DNA from: a virus
Virus record (IMG/VR): IMGVR_UViG_3300042868_002170
Span: 1 to 24,085 of that record
Length of the DNA stretch: 24,085 nucleotides
Direction: 5' to 3' (one strand)
Made by a program: the position numbers and the translations under genes. Every line of letters starts with the position of its first letter. The first letter of the stretch is position 1. Shown here piece by piece: positions 1 through 7,108 of the stretch. A model generated the notes under the pieces. The model ran no database searches and was not told the origin of the DNA. It worked only from the letters and a program-made list of their open reading frames with translations.

Positions 1-1658
1 CTTCTCCATATCAAGCAGAAGAAATTTGCGAGAACATATTAAAGAGATCAAGAAACAATTTAAAAGCAGAAGTAACAGTAACTTCAGAAGCACTTAATTT
101 ATCTATTGGAGATATAGTTACAGCTACTTACGATACAGCAGGATTTAGTGCTAAACCATTTAGAGTAATGTCTTTAGCTATCAATTCAGATTCAACAGTA
201 ACTTTAGGATTAGAGGAACACCAAGATAACTTCTATACTTGGGAAGAAAAAGGCGAAGCACCTACTATTGCTGATACTGTATTACCAAATCCTTTTTCTG
301 TTTCTGCACCAGCTTCAGTTACTTTAGATGACCAGTTAATAGAATACTCAGATGGAGTTGTTATAACTGCTCTTGACGTAACAATCGGTGCATCACCTGA
401 TAACTTCGTGGATTATTACCAAGTAGAATACAAACTAAGCACAGAATCTACTTACCAAGTATCTGGTCAAGTCAAAGGATTAAATCATAGAATATTAAAC
501 GTGGTAGATGGATTAACTTATAACGTAAGAGTAAAAGCATTTAACACATTAGGAGTACAATCTAGCTACACTTCTGCAACAAGAACTATTGTGGGTGGAA
601 TAGCACCACCAGCAGATGTTGAAGATTTTTCTTGTAATATTATTGGAAGTGATGCTCATTTGTCATGGACACAAATACCTGATTTAGATTTAGCTTATTA
701 TGCAATTAGATTTTCTACATTAACAAGTGGTGCTTCTTGGGCTAACTCAGTTTCTCTTGTTGAAAAAGTTGCAAGACCAGCTACTTCAGTTACAGTTCCA
801 GCAAGAGTAGGTTCATACTTAATTAAAGCAGTAGATAAAAATGGAAACTTCTCATCTAATGAAGCTGTTATAGCTACAAACATTTCAACAGTTGGAAACT
901 TTAATGCTATTGCTACACAAACTGAATCACCTACATTTTCAGGAACTAAAAACCAAACAGTTGTTGTTGATGGAACATTAAGATTAGATTCATCAGAATT
1001 ATTTGATTCTGCAACTGGAAACTTTGATTCTGCAACTTCTTTATTTGATTCAGGTGTTGGAACTTATGATTTATATTCAGAAGGAACTTATATATTTGCA
1101 AACCCAATAGATATTGGTGCTGTTTACACTTCAAGAGTAACTGCTTCTATTACACAAACTTCAGATAACTTAGATGACTTGTTTGATTCAAGAACTGGAG
1201 ATTTTGATGATGGTGCTTCTAACTTTGATGGAGATACTCCTGCTAATTGTAATGCACATATTGAAATTGCTTTATCTAATGACAATATAACTTACACTTC
1301 ATTTAGAAACTTTGTTGTTGGGGATTATACAGCTAGATATTATAAATTTAGAGTTTCACTTCGTTCATTTGATTTAGCATCTACTCCAGTTATTAGTGCT
1401 TTATCAGTTTCTATTGATATGCCAGATAGAATATTTAGTGGAAATGATATTGTTTCAGGTACAAGTACATACACAGTAACATTTACAAATCCATTTTATT
1501 CTGCTAACTATGCTGTTGGTATTACTGCACAAGGTTTAGCTACTGGTGATTACTACTTACTGACAAACAAAACTATAAATGGTTTTGATGTAGCTTTCAA
1601 AAATAGTAGTGGAACTGGTGTAAGTAAAACTTTTGACTACCTTGCAAAAGGTTATTGA
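1..1658 (+). CDS. Tail-tip / host-specificity protein, gpJ-like (C-terminal part, 5' truncated)
   Basis: The reading frame is open from base 3, so this is the last 551 residues of a longer protein whose start lies left of the window; the ATG at 168 is internal. After a short beta-rich segment come one or two fibronectin-III-like modules (roughly residues 95-245 of the fragment: YYQVEYKLS, YNVRVKAFN, then AYYAIRFST, YLIKAVDKNGN). An Asp-rich stretch follows with repeated FDSxTGxFD motifs (about residues 334-412), and then a beta-rich C-terminus. Long central tail proteins of the lambda gpJ type carry FN3 modules like this and sit at the tail tip, where they contact the receptor. The glycine-rich fibre gene 19 bases downstream fits this role. 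The family call rests on FN3 content and context; the diagnostic N-terminal domains are not in the window. Confidence 0.72.
   Translation, partial: SPYQAEEICENILKRSRNNLKAEVTVTSEALNLSIGDIVTATYDTAGFSAKPFRVMSLAINSDSTVTLGLEEHQDNFYTWEEKGEAPTIADTVLPNPFSVSAPASVTLDDQLIEYSDGVVITALDVTIGASPDNFVDYYQVEYKLSTESTYQVSGQVKGLNHRILNVVDGLTYNVRVKAFNTLGVQSSYTSATRTIVGGIAPPADVEDFSCNIIGSDAHLSWTQIPDLDLAYYAIRFSTLTSGASWANSVSLVEKVARPATSVTVPARVGSYLIKAVDKNGNFSSNEAVIATNISTVGNFNAIATQTESPTFSGTKNQTVVVDGTLRLDSSELFDSATGNFDSATSLFDSGVGTYDLYSEGTYIFANPIDIGAVYTSRVTASITQTSDNLDDLFDSRTGDFDDGASNFDGDTPANCNAHIEIALSNDNITYTSFRNFVVGDYTARYYKFRVSLRSFDLASTPVISALSVSIDMPDRIFSGNDIVSGTSTYTVTFTNPFYSANYAVGITAQGLATGDYYLLTNKTINGFDVAFKNSSGTGVSKTFDYLAKGY
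1002..1238 (+). repeat. FDS repeat stretch inside the tail-tip gene
   Basis: The 15-base unit TTTGATTCTGCAACT occurs at 1002-1016 and again at 1023-1037. Degenerate copies follow (TTTGATTCA near 1048 and 1182, TTTGATGATGG near 1203, TTTGATGGAG near 1233). In protein they read FDSAT-GN-FDSAT-SL-FDSG, then FDSRT-GD-FDDGASN-FDG. The spacing is short and the Asp is conserved, suggesting an acidic turn repeat. It is split in two by about 45 residues of ordinary beta sequence. Confidence 0.7.
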
Positions 1659-1677
1659 TTAATATATTAGATAGATT

Positions 1678-3393
1678 ATGGCACAACACGATATGAATAT
1701 TGCGAATCAGGGTTTCCCTGCATTTCGTTCAGATTTAAACAACGCACTATCAGCAATTCAAACAACTCATTCAGGAACATCAAGACCGACTGGTGCTGTC
1801 GCAGGACAAATTTGGTTAGACACAACTACTGCAACTTCTCCTACTTTAAAATATTATGATGGTGCTGATGACATTTCTTTAGCAACTATTGACCATTCTG
1901 CTAACACAGTAAATTGGTTAGATAGTACAGTTTCAATAACTGGTCTATCAACAACTGCAACTGGCACAGTTTTAACACTTTCAGATTCAGCTTCTACATC
2001 AACAGTAAATTTAATTATAGACAATCAAAAAGAAATTCAATTTAGAGAAACAACAGCTAATGGAACTAACTATGTAGCATTAAAAGCACCAGCTAGTATT
2101 AGTGCTGATTTAACTTTTACTTTACCTGCAACTGATGGAACTAATGGACAAGTATTAACAACAAATGGTTCTGGTGTACTTTCATTCGCAACTCCTGCTT
2201 CTGGTATTTCTTGGCAATCTTCAGTTAAGACTTCTGGTTTTACTGCTGTTGCTGGAGAAGGATATTTTTGTAATACAACTTCATCTGCATTTACAGTAAC
2301 ATTACCTGCAACACCAACTGCTGGACAACAAATTGCTTTAGTAGATTACGCAGGAACTTTTGATACTAATGCACTTACAATAAATCCTAATGGGAATAAA
2401 ATAGAAAGTGGCACAGCTAATTTAGCATTATCTGGTGATAGAGAAGGTGCAACATTAGTTTATATAGATTCAACACAAGGTTGGTTAGCAACATCAGGAA
2501 TTAACGAAGGAACAGATGCTTTATCACCACCACCTTATTCAATAGATTTTTTAGTAATTGCTGGGGGAGGTGGAGGAGGTAGAGTTGCTAGTACTTTTGG
2601 TTGGAGTTCTGGAGCAGGAGGTGGTGCTGGAGGTTATAGAACATCTACTCAAGCAGTTGCATTAGGAACAGTAATTACAGTAACAGTTGGAGATGGTGGT
2701 ACTGGTCAAGCATCAGCACCATCAGGAACTACATCAGCAGTCGCACCAAGTGGTTCAGATTCTTCAATATCAGGTTCAGGATTAACAACTATCACTTCTG
2801 CTGGAGGAGGAGGTGGTGGTTCAGGAAATATTAATGGAGCAAATGGTGGTTCAGGAGGAGGTGCTGGAGCACCAAATTTTACTGGTGGAACTGGTAACAC
2901 TCCTAGCACATCTCCGAGTCAAGGTAATAATGGTGGAAATAGTTCATCAGATGCTTCAGGGGGAGGAGGTGGTGCTGGAGCAGTAGGTGTTACTGGTACT
3001 CAATCTCCATTAGTTGGTGGTGATGGTGGTGCAGGTACAGCTTCTTCAATAACTGGTTCTTCAGTTACAAGAGCAGGTGGAGGTGGAGGTGGTACTTTTG
3101 GTGGTGGAACTGCTGGTTCAGGTGGGTCAGGTGGAGGTGGAAATGCTGGTACTGCTGGTGCTGGTAATAATGGTTCAAATGCCACAGCTAATACTGGTGG
3201 TGGTGGAGGTGGTGGTAGCACTACTCAACCTGCTGGTAATGCATTTGGTGGAGGAAATGGTGGTAAAGGAGTTGTTATATTAAGTATGCCAACAGCTAGT
3301 TACTCATCTACTACAACTGGTTCGCCAACTGTTACAACATCTGGTAGTAATACAATTTTACAATTTAATGGTTCAGGGAGTTACACAGCATAA
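1678..3393 (+). CDS. Glycine-rich tail fibre / receptor-binding protein
   Basis: A 571-aa protein. The N-terminal part (MAQHDMNIANQGFPAFRSDL, then a TSRPTGAVAGQIWLDT motif about residues 35-52) looks like the attachment region common in marine phage fibres. The middle has a beta repeat typical of phage fibres (DLTFTLPATDGTNGQVLTT, about 145-163). From about residue 293 to 530 the chain is dominated by Gly with Ser, Thr, Ala and Asn, including several GGGGGG runs. It ends in KGVVILSMP and a short beta tail finishing GSGSYTA. Glycine-rich fibre tips of this kind are known as adhesins, for example the polyglycine sandwich of T4-like gp38, and here the domain probably binds the host surface. The gene lies directly after the tail-tip gene and 1 nt overlaps the next gene (TAATGG). 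Low complexity makes exact family assignment unsure. Confidence 0.8.
   Translation: MAQHDMNIANQGFPAFRSDLNNALSAIQTTHSGTSRPTGAVAGQIWLDTTTATSPTLKYYDGADDISLATIDHSANTVNWLDSTVSITGLSTTATGTVLTLSDSASTSTVNLIIDNQKEIQFRETTANGTNYVALKAPASISADLTFTLPATDGTNGQVLTTNGSGVLSFATPASGISWQSSVKTSGFTAVAGEGYFCNTTSSAFTVTLPATPTAGQQIALVDYAGTFDTNALTINPNGNKIESGTANLALSGDREGATLVYIDSTQGWLATSGINEGTDALSPPPYSIDFLVIAGGGGGGRVASTFGWSSGAGGGAGGYRTSTQAVALGTVITVTVGDGGTGQASAPSGTTSAVAPSGSDSSISGSGLTTITSAGGGGGGSGNINGANGGSGGGAGAPNFTGGTGNTPSTSPSQGNNGGNSSSDASGGGGGAGAVGVTGTQSPLVGGDGGAGTASSITGSSVTRAGGGGGGTFGGGTAGSGGSGGGGNAGTAGAGNNGSNATANTGGGGGGGSTTQPAGNAFGGGNGGKGVVILSMPTASYSSTTTGSPTVTTSGSNTILQFNGSGSYTA
2557..3276 (+). repeat. Low-complexity GGN/GCN-rich tract encoding polyglycine
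   Basis: About 720 bases are dominated by GGT, GGA and GCT codons and are far richer in G than the surrounding AT-rich sequence. They contain many short near-repeats such as GGTGGTGG and GGAGGAGG. The tract is confined to the C-terminal domain of the fibre gene. Such tracts recombine and slip easily, so length differences between related phages are expected. Confidence 0.75.
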
Positions 3394-3803
3394 TGGCTAG
3401 TTTTGCAAAAATAGGTTTAAATGGAAAAGTGATTGAAGTTCAATCAGTAGTTAATGAAGTATTACATGATGCTAATGGAGTTGAACAAGAATCAATAGGT
3501 ATTGATTTCTTAACTAAATTAACTGGTTGGGCAATTTGGAAACAAACATCTTATAATACACAAGCTGGAGTTCATAAATTTGGAGGAACACCTTTTAGAA
3601 AAAATTTTGCAGGTATAGGATATACTTATGATGAAGATAGAGATGCTTTTATACCACCAAAACCTTTTAAATCTTGGGTATTGAATGAATCTACTTGTCA
3701 ATGGGAAACACCAATTTCTATGCCAACAGAAGAATTAGAAAATAATCAGTATTATTCTTGGAATGAATCTATTATAAATTGGGAGATTAAAACAAAAGAA
3801 TAA
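3393..3803 (+). CDS. Conserved marine-phage fibre-associated protein (136 aa)
   Basis: A 136-aa protein starting MASFAKIGLNGKVIEV. It resembles a small conserved protein often found in marine and cyanophage genomes, with a VxNEVL motif, a WAIWKQTSYNT block (about 46-56), GGTPFRKNFAGIGYTYDEDR (about 64-83) and a W-rich, proline-containing tail. Its biochemical role is not known to me. It begins inside the stop of the fibre gene (TAATGG), so the two are translationally coupled, and the 2OG oxygenase follows after 15 bases with an AAGGAAGG Shine-Dalgarno. A structural or fibre-accessory role is inferred from position only. No signal peptide or membrane segment is visible. Confidence 0.65.
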   Translation: MASFAKIGLNGKVIEVQSVVNEVLHDANGVEQESIGIDFLTKLTGWAIWKQTSYNTQAGVHKFGGTPFRKNFAGIGYTYDEDRDAFIPPKPFKSWVLNESTCQWETPISMPTEELENNQYYSWNESIINWEIKTKE

Positions 3804-3818
3804 ACAAAAAGGAAGGAA

Positions 3819-4424
3819 ATGTCAGAAATAATAAAAATACAAGAACCTAAATTTGAAAATTCATCTTGGAATTTTGAAATAGACCAAATTAATCTTTACG
3901 CATTTTGGAATAACGCATTTACAAAAGAAGAATGTCAAACAATTATTAATATAGCAAAAGACAAAGGTTTAGTTAAAGGAAAAACTAAAGGAGATACAAA
4001 AGATGTAAGAGATTCTAAAATATCTTGGTTATACCCTATTGATAATATGGATTGGGTATTTCGTAGAGTAACTGACATAACATTAAATCTAAATGAAAGA
4101 TTTTTTAAATTTGATTTATTTGGATTAAATGAAGGATTTCAATTTACAAATTATGAAGCACCATCTGGTAAATATGGTAAACATGTTGATAGAGCAATAA
4201 ATATTCCAGTTAGAAAATTATCTATTTCTATTCAATTAACAAATCCTGAAGAATACGAAGGTGGAGAACTTTATTTATATGATGGAGATAAAGGAAACCT
4301 TATGGATAAAAGACAAGGAACTTTAATTATGTTTCCTTCTTATGTATTGCACGAAGTTATGCCAGTAACAAAAGGAGAAAGAAATTCTTTAGTAACTTGG
4401 GTAACTGGCAAACAATTTAAATGA
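3819..4424 (+). CDS. 2-oxoglutarate/Fe(II)-dependent dioxygenase (prolyl-4-hydroxylase-like)
   Basis: A 201-aa protein with the double-stranded beta-helix signature of 2OG-Fe(II) oxygenases. The iron ligands are H122 and D124 in KYGKHVDRA and the distal H178 in SYVLHEVMPV; R188 in TKGERNSLV is placed to bind the 2OG carboxylate. The N-terminal FWNNAFTKEECQTII segment is the usual helix before the core of prolyl-4-hydroxylase-like members. The family hydroxylates proteins or small molecules using O2 and 2-oxoglutarate. It lies directly behind the tail fibre block, so a virion protein or a host surface component are both possible substrates, but the sequence does not show which. The gene overlaps the next by 4 nt (ATGA). 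All expected catalytic residues are present, so it is likely active. Confidence 0.85.
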   Translation: MSEIIKIQEPKFENSSWNFEIDQINLYAFWNNAFTKEECQTIINIAKDKGLVKGKTKGDTKDVRDSKISWLYPIDNMDWVFRRVTDITLNLNERFFKFDLFGLNEGFQFTNYEAPSGKYGKHVDRAINIPVRKLSISIQLTNPEEYEGGELYLYDGDKGNLMDKRQGTLIMFPSYVLHEVMPVTKGERNSLVTWVTGKQFK

Positions 4425-4711
4425 TAGTAAGAAAATTATCTATTGAAGCAACAATAAAACGATACACTAATGAAAATGGTTTTTCTTGGGGTATTAATAC
4501 AGTAATGAAGTCTTTAGCACCTAACGCAAGTTTTGACTTAACATCTGCTGGAGGAACATTTATTATAGACAGATGGGATTCTCCTTTGCCACAACCTACA
4601 TCACAAGAAATAAGAGATGAATATATTAGGCAACAAACTATTGCTGAAGTTATTGATTATCTTAAAACAAAAGACTTTGACTTAATTAAATTTGTGTGCG
4701 ATAAAAAATAA
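4421..4711 (+). CDS. Small protein of the fibre block, possibly a fibre-assembly accessory
   Basis: A 96-aa protein starting MIVRKLSIEATIKRYTNENG. The N-terminal half looks beta-rich. Around residue 50 a WDSPLPQPTSQEIRDEY segment leads into a helical C-terminus (IRQQTIAEVIDYLKTKDFDLIKF). A W/P-rich linker followed by PTxxEI and a helix recalls small tail-fibre assembly chaperones, but I cannot assign it to a family. The 4-nt ATGA overlap with the oxygenase indicates co-translation. The encoded protein has no signal peptide. Confidence 0.6.
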   Translation: MIVRKLSIEATIKRYTNENGFSWGINTVMKSLAPNASFDLTSAGGTFIIDRWDSPLPQPTSQEIRDEYIRQQTIAEVIDYLKTKDFDLIKFVCDKK

Positions 4712-4712
4712 T

Positions 4713-4820
4713 ATGACATTTTTCATTTTAGGAACAGTTCTTGGCTTATATTTAGAGTGGAAGTTTGAGATAGCCAAATACATTATTGAATCTGTAAAAG
4801 AACATTTAAACATAAAGTAG
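4713..4820 (+). CDS. Single-pass membrane peptide, 35 aa
   Basis: An ATG one base after the preceding TAA opens a 35-codon frame: MTFFILGTVLGLYLEWKF and then a charged amphipathic helix ending HLNIK. Residues 2-15 are uniformly hydrophobic, followed by E-W-K at the membrane edge. Tight spacing to the upstream gene and clean composition support a real gene. The function is unknown; position between the fibre block and the lysis genes would fit a lysis or envelope role, which is inference. Confidence 0.5.
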   Translation: MTFFILGTVLGLYLEWKFEIAKYIIESVKEHLNIK

Positions 4821-4822
4821 TC

Positions 4823-4866
4823 TTGAATTTTGTGCGTTGCACAATTATATATCCTGCATGATATAT
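4823..4866 (+). promoter_or_regulatory. Promoter with two stacked palindromes upstream of the 39-aa gene
   Basis: A sigma70-like pair is present: TTGAAT at 4823-4828, 17-base spacer, TATATA at 4846-4851. The spacer holds a perfect inverted repeat TTGTGC-GTT-GCACAA (4830-4844). A second, longer palindrome ATATATC-CTGCAT-GATATAT (4847-4866) covers the -10 box and the expected start point; its centre TGCA is also symmetric, leaving one mismatched pair. Two dyads placed over the core promoter are what an operator for one or two dimeric regulators looks like. The leader from about 4858 ends in AAAGGAG before the ATG at 4906. Confidence 0.5.
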
Positions 4867-4905
4867 ACGACTGAAGAAAATAACTTTTACTCAAAGGAGA
4901 ACTCA

Positions 4906-5025
4906 ATGTTAAACTATTCTGACATTAAGAACTACTGGACTAAATTCTACGCAGATGCTTTTGAAGATGCAAAATCATTTTGGAAGAACTATTTAGACAC
5001 AGTTCAAAACATATACAAAAAATAA
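4906..5025 (+). CDS. Small helical protein, 39 aa, strong translation signal
   Basis: The frame stays open upstream to an ATG at 4837, but that ATG lies inside the promoter palindrome, and AAAGGAG (4894-4900) sits 5 bases before the ATG at 4906, so 4906 is the likely start. The protein MLNYSDIKNYWTKFYADAFE continues as one aromatic-rich amphipathic helix ending NIYKK. The F/W/Y pattern faintly recalls the small phasin-like proteins of alphaproteobacteria; that is only a resemblance. It stands alone with its own promoter-like region and a palindrome downstream, unlike the polycistronic genes around it, which suggests separately controlled, perhaps abundant, expression. Confidence 0.6.
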   Translation: MLNYSDIKNYWTKFYADAFEDAKSFWKNYLDTVQNIYKK

Positions 5026-5053
5026 CTTTATTTTGACAAACTAATTTGATATT

Positions 5054-5078
5054 AATGCACAAAAATTTAATGTGCATT
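5054..5078 (+). repeat. 8-bp inverted repeat downstream of the 39-aa gene
   Basis: AATGCACA at 5054-5061 and TGTGCATT at 5071-5078 are exact reverse complements separated by 9 A/T bases. The hairpin has only three G:C pairs and no following T-run, so it is a poor intrinsic terminator. Its GCACA/TGTGC core is the same half-site found in the promoter dyad at 4830-4844, so it could be a second operator. Confidence 0.5.
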
Positions 5079-5136
5079 TACAAACTTTGGATTGGTGGTT
5101 GTTGCTTACTATCTAGTTGCAAATGCTTAGATAACT

Positions 5137-5325
5137 ATGCCAAGAACTACCAACGAAGAATTAATCAGTCTAAGGGGACACATTACAGGAATTAAACGAG
5201 AAGTTAAGATACTAGGAACTTCAGTCTATAAATTAGAAAAACAAATGACTAGTTTATACTGGGCTATTCTTTGTGGGCTTGGTGCTTTGTCTTTAGCATT
5301 AATAACTATTTTCTTGGCTAAGTAA
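5137..5325 (+). CDS. Coiled-coil plus C-terminal membrane anchor protein (XhlA-like)
   Basis: A 62-aa protein. Residues 5-38 form a helix with heptad-like I/L/V spacing and many charges. Residues 40-59 (LYWAILCGLGALSLALITIF) form one transmembrane segment, ending AK. This short helix-then-anchor plan matches the XhlA family of small phage membrane proteins that assist holin and endolysin, and some phage holin partners. The nearby M15 endolysin (6042) and 3TM holin (7109) support a lysis role. No good Shine-Dalgarno is visible before the ATG. XhlA assignment is by architecture, not by a conserved motif. Confidence 0.6.
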   Translation: MPRTTNEELISLRGHITGIKREVKILGTSVYKLEKQMTSLYWAILCGLGALSLALITIFLAK

Positions 5326-5364
5326 GTATTGCCAATTAAAACGAATACAACTACTAGTTAGTTT

Positions 5365-6063
5365 ATGAATAAAAGAATCTTAGTTATTTCTGATTTACAT
5401 ATTCCATATCATAGACCAGATTCATTTGAGTTCTTAAAAGAAATTAAAAAACAATACAAGCCAGATACGATTGTAAACATAGGTGATGAGATTGATTGCC
5501 ACGCATTATCGTTCCATGACCACAATCCTGATTTAGCTTCTGCTGGACATGAACTTGTAAGAGCAAAAGATTTTATAAAAGAATTAGAATCAATATTTCC
5601 TGAAATGACTTTGCTAGACTCAAATCATTCTAGTTTAGTTTATCGTAGAGCAATTAAATCAGGAATACCTAGAGGTTATCTAAAAGAATATAACGAGTTC
5701 TTAAATGTTAAAAAATGGAACTGGGTAGATAACTTAACACTAACACTTCCTAATAAACAAAGATGTTTTTTTACTCATGGAATATCTGCTGATGTAACTA
5801 AAGTATCTCAGATTAATGGAATGAGTTGTGTTCAGGGACATTTTCATTCTAAGTTCAAGATTGAATACTGGGCTAATCCTGATGCACTATTTTTTGCTAT
5901 GCAAGTAGGTTGCTTAATACAACAAACTAATATGGCTTTTACTTATTCTAAAAACTTTAAAACAAAATTTCTAATGGGTTGTGGAATGATTATAGATTCT
6001 ACTCCAAGACTTATGCCAATGGTACTTAACAAAGAAGGAAAATGGGTAGGGAAGTTAGTTTAA
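5365..6063 (+). CDS. Calcineurin-like metallophosphoesterase
   Basis: A 232-aa protein with the metallophosphatase metal-site motifs in order: D10-x-H12 (VISDLHIP), G40-D41 (NIGDEID), N87-H88 (SNHSS, where most relatives have GNHE/D), H138-G139 (FFTHGI) and G158-H159-F160-H161 (GHFHS). These residues bind two metal ions and support hydrolysis of phosphomonoesters, phosphodiesters or nucleotides. Phages carry such enzymes in varied contexts, and substrates range from nucleic-acid ends to signalling nucleotides; nothing here singles one out. Its last 22 bases overlap the M15 peptidase gene, so the two are expressed together. All metal ligands appear intact. Confidence 0.85.
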   Translation: MNKRILVISDLHIPYHRPDSFEFLKEIKKQYKPDTIVNIGDEIDCHALSFHDHNPDLASAGHELVRAKDFIKELESIFPEMTLLDSNHSSLVYRRAIKSGIPRGYLKEYNEFLNVKKWNWVDNLTLTLPNKQRCFFTHGISADVTKVSQINGMSCVQGHFHSKFKIEYWANPDALFFAMQVGCLIQQTNMAFTYSKNFKTKFLMGCGMIIDSTPRLMPMVLNKEGKWVGKLV

Positions 6064-6488
6064 AAGAATTACTGTTTAGCGAGACAGCTACAAGACTTGG
6101 AATTGACAACACTCCAACTGACCAAATCCTAATTAACTTACAAACATTAATCTACGAAGTAATCAATCCAATAGTAAATCATTTTGGAGATATAAAAATA
6201 ACTTCTGGCTATCGTTCTCCTGCTTTATGCAAAGCAATAGGTTCAAGTGAGAGAAGCCAACACACAACTGGAATGGCAGTTGATTGCGAAGTCTTAGGAG
6301 TTCCTAATAAAGAACTTGCTGACTGGATAGTTAATCATTTAGAATTTGACCAATGTATTTTAGAATTTTGGAAACCAGAAGAAATCAATTCAGGGTGGGT
6401 TCATGTAAGTTACAACAAAACTGGTAATCGTAAAATGTATTTAAGAGCATACAAAGCAAATGGAAGAACTGTTTATGAAGTCTTATAA
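6042..6488 (+). CDS. Peptidase M15 family endolysin (D-Ala-D-Ala carboxypeptidase-type)
   Basis: A 148-aa protein of the M15_3 type. The zinc site is visible: H74 and D81 in SQHTTGMAVDCE and H121 in GWVHVSY; TSGYRSP (54-60) is the usual conserved block before it. These enzymes cut peptide bonds in the peptidoglycan stem or cross-link and serve many phages as endolysins. There is no signal peptide or membrane anchor, so it needs a holin; a 3TM holin lies about 600 bases downstream. The ATG at 6042 is preceded by AAGGAAA and lies inside the phosphoesterase gene. It is the first of two wall hydrolases in the window (compare the GH73 gene at 14847). Confidence 0.85.
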   Translation: MGREVSLKELLFSETATRLGIDNTPTDQILINLQTLIYEVINPIVNHFGDIKITSGYRSPALCKAIGSSERSQHTTGMAVDCEVLGVPNKELADWIVNHLEFDQCILEFWKPEEINSGWVHVSYNKTGNRKMYLRAYKANGRTVYEVL

Positions 6489-6687
6489 AAAACAAGTTGG
6501 TGGAAACCACTATAAAAAATACAAGATTCAACCAATAGAATTTATATTAAAAAATAATATTGGATTTTGTGAAGGTAATGTCATAAAGTATATTTTAAGA
6601 TTTAGAGAGAAGGGATTAATTGCTGATTTAGATAAAGCAATTCATTATATTGAACTACTTAAAGATTCAATTAAAAGTAGTAAATAG
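6475..6687 (+). CDS. DUF3310 phage protein
   Basis: A 70-aa protein with the DUF3310 pattern: VGGNHYKKYKIQPIEFI near the start, then FCEGNVIKYILRF and a helix LDKAIHYIELL. The domain is widespread in phages, often loosely named nucleotide kinase-like, but its activity is not settled. An in-frame ATG at 6460 would add MEELF; I prefer 6475 because GGAAG at 6462-6466 is spaced 8 bases from it. It overlaps the end of the M15 gene by 14 nt, so it belongs to the same transcript, after which a gap of 135 bases occurs. Confidence 0.8.
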   Translation: MKSYKKQVGGNHYKKYKIQPIEFILKNNIGFCEGNVIKYILRFREKGLIADLDKAIHYIELLKDSIKSSK

Positions 6688-6711
6688 CATAAATCTGATT
6701 TAAACGCATTT

Positions 6712-6733
6712 TAAAGCATATTAGCTTTATAAT
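6712..6733 (+). promoter_or_regulatory. Candidate promoter -10 with overlapping dyad, before the 94-aa gene
   Basis: A perfect TATAAT lies at 6728-6733 in the 135-base gap before the 6823 gene. An inverted repeat TAAAGC-ATATTA-GCTTTA (6712-6729) overlaps its first bases. The -35 position (6705-6710, CGCATT) is poor, so the promoter would need an activator or be weak. About 90 bases of leader with two G-runs (AGGGG, GAGGG) precede the start codon. I see nothing else in this gap. Confidence 0.35.
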
Positions 6734-6822
6734 GAGAAACAGCTTAAAAACTACTATACCATTAAAATTTAGGGGTATTTTGAGGGTTTAAATAGGCAAA
6801 TTTAGAACATTTAGAGAACGAT

Positions 6823-7107
6823 ATGGACATTATAAGAATAGACCCAGATTTTACACCAGAAACACACACTATTGGTGCTACATCTGCTCAATCATCAGCT
6901 ATTATAACTCAATCAGGTATTATTAGAATAGCTGTTACAGGAACTCATGCTCACGTTGCATTTGGGGCAAATCCAACAGCGACTGAAGAAGATGTTATAT
7001 GTACACAAGATTCAGTTCAATACTTTGCATTTAAATCAGGAGATAAAGTAGCTTTCATTAAATCAGGTGATGGAACTGGTCAAATAAACATTTGTGCAGT
7101 AGATTAA
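6823..7107 (+). CDS. Small beta-rich phage protein, 94 aa
   Basis: A 94-aa protein starting MDIIRIDPDFTPETHTIGAT. The sequence is a string of short beta strands with THAHVAFGANPTATEEDV in the middle and GDKVAFIKSGDGTGQINICAV at the end. It looks like a small conserved protein I associate with marine phage structural regions, possibly a decoration or fibre component; no function is established from the sequence. It has no signal peptide and lies one base before the holin gene. No clear Shine-Dalgarno is visible. Confidence 0.6.
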   Translation: MDIIRIDPDFTPETHTIGATSAQSSAIITQSGIIRIAVTGTHAHVAFGANPTATEEDVICTQDSVQYFAFKSGDKVAFIKSGDGTGQINICAVD

Positions 7108-7108
7108 T

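Noticed and set aside
2706-3283. Proline-rich minus-strand frames and a Val/Leu-rich plus frame across the fibre gene
   Set aside because: They are reflections of the GGN-rich coding sequence in other frames; composition is unnatural and they have no start signals.
4682-4906. Minus-strand frame across 4682-4906
   Set aside because: It opposes the 35-aa ORF and the promoter palindromes and has no leader; a shadow frame.
5033-5038. Perfect TTGACA as a -35 box
   Set aside because: No -10-like hexamer at 15-19 bases; the AT stretch that resembles one is only 11 bases away.
6732-6791. 19-codon ORF MRNSLKTTIPLKFRGILRV
   Set aside because: No ribosome site, and it begins inside the TATAAT of the promoter candidate.
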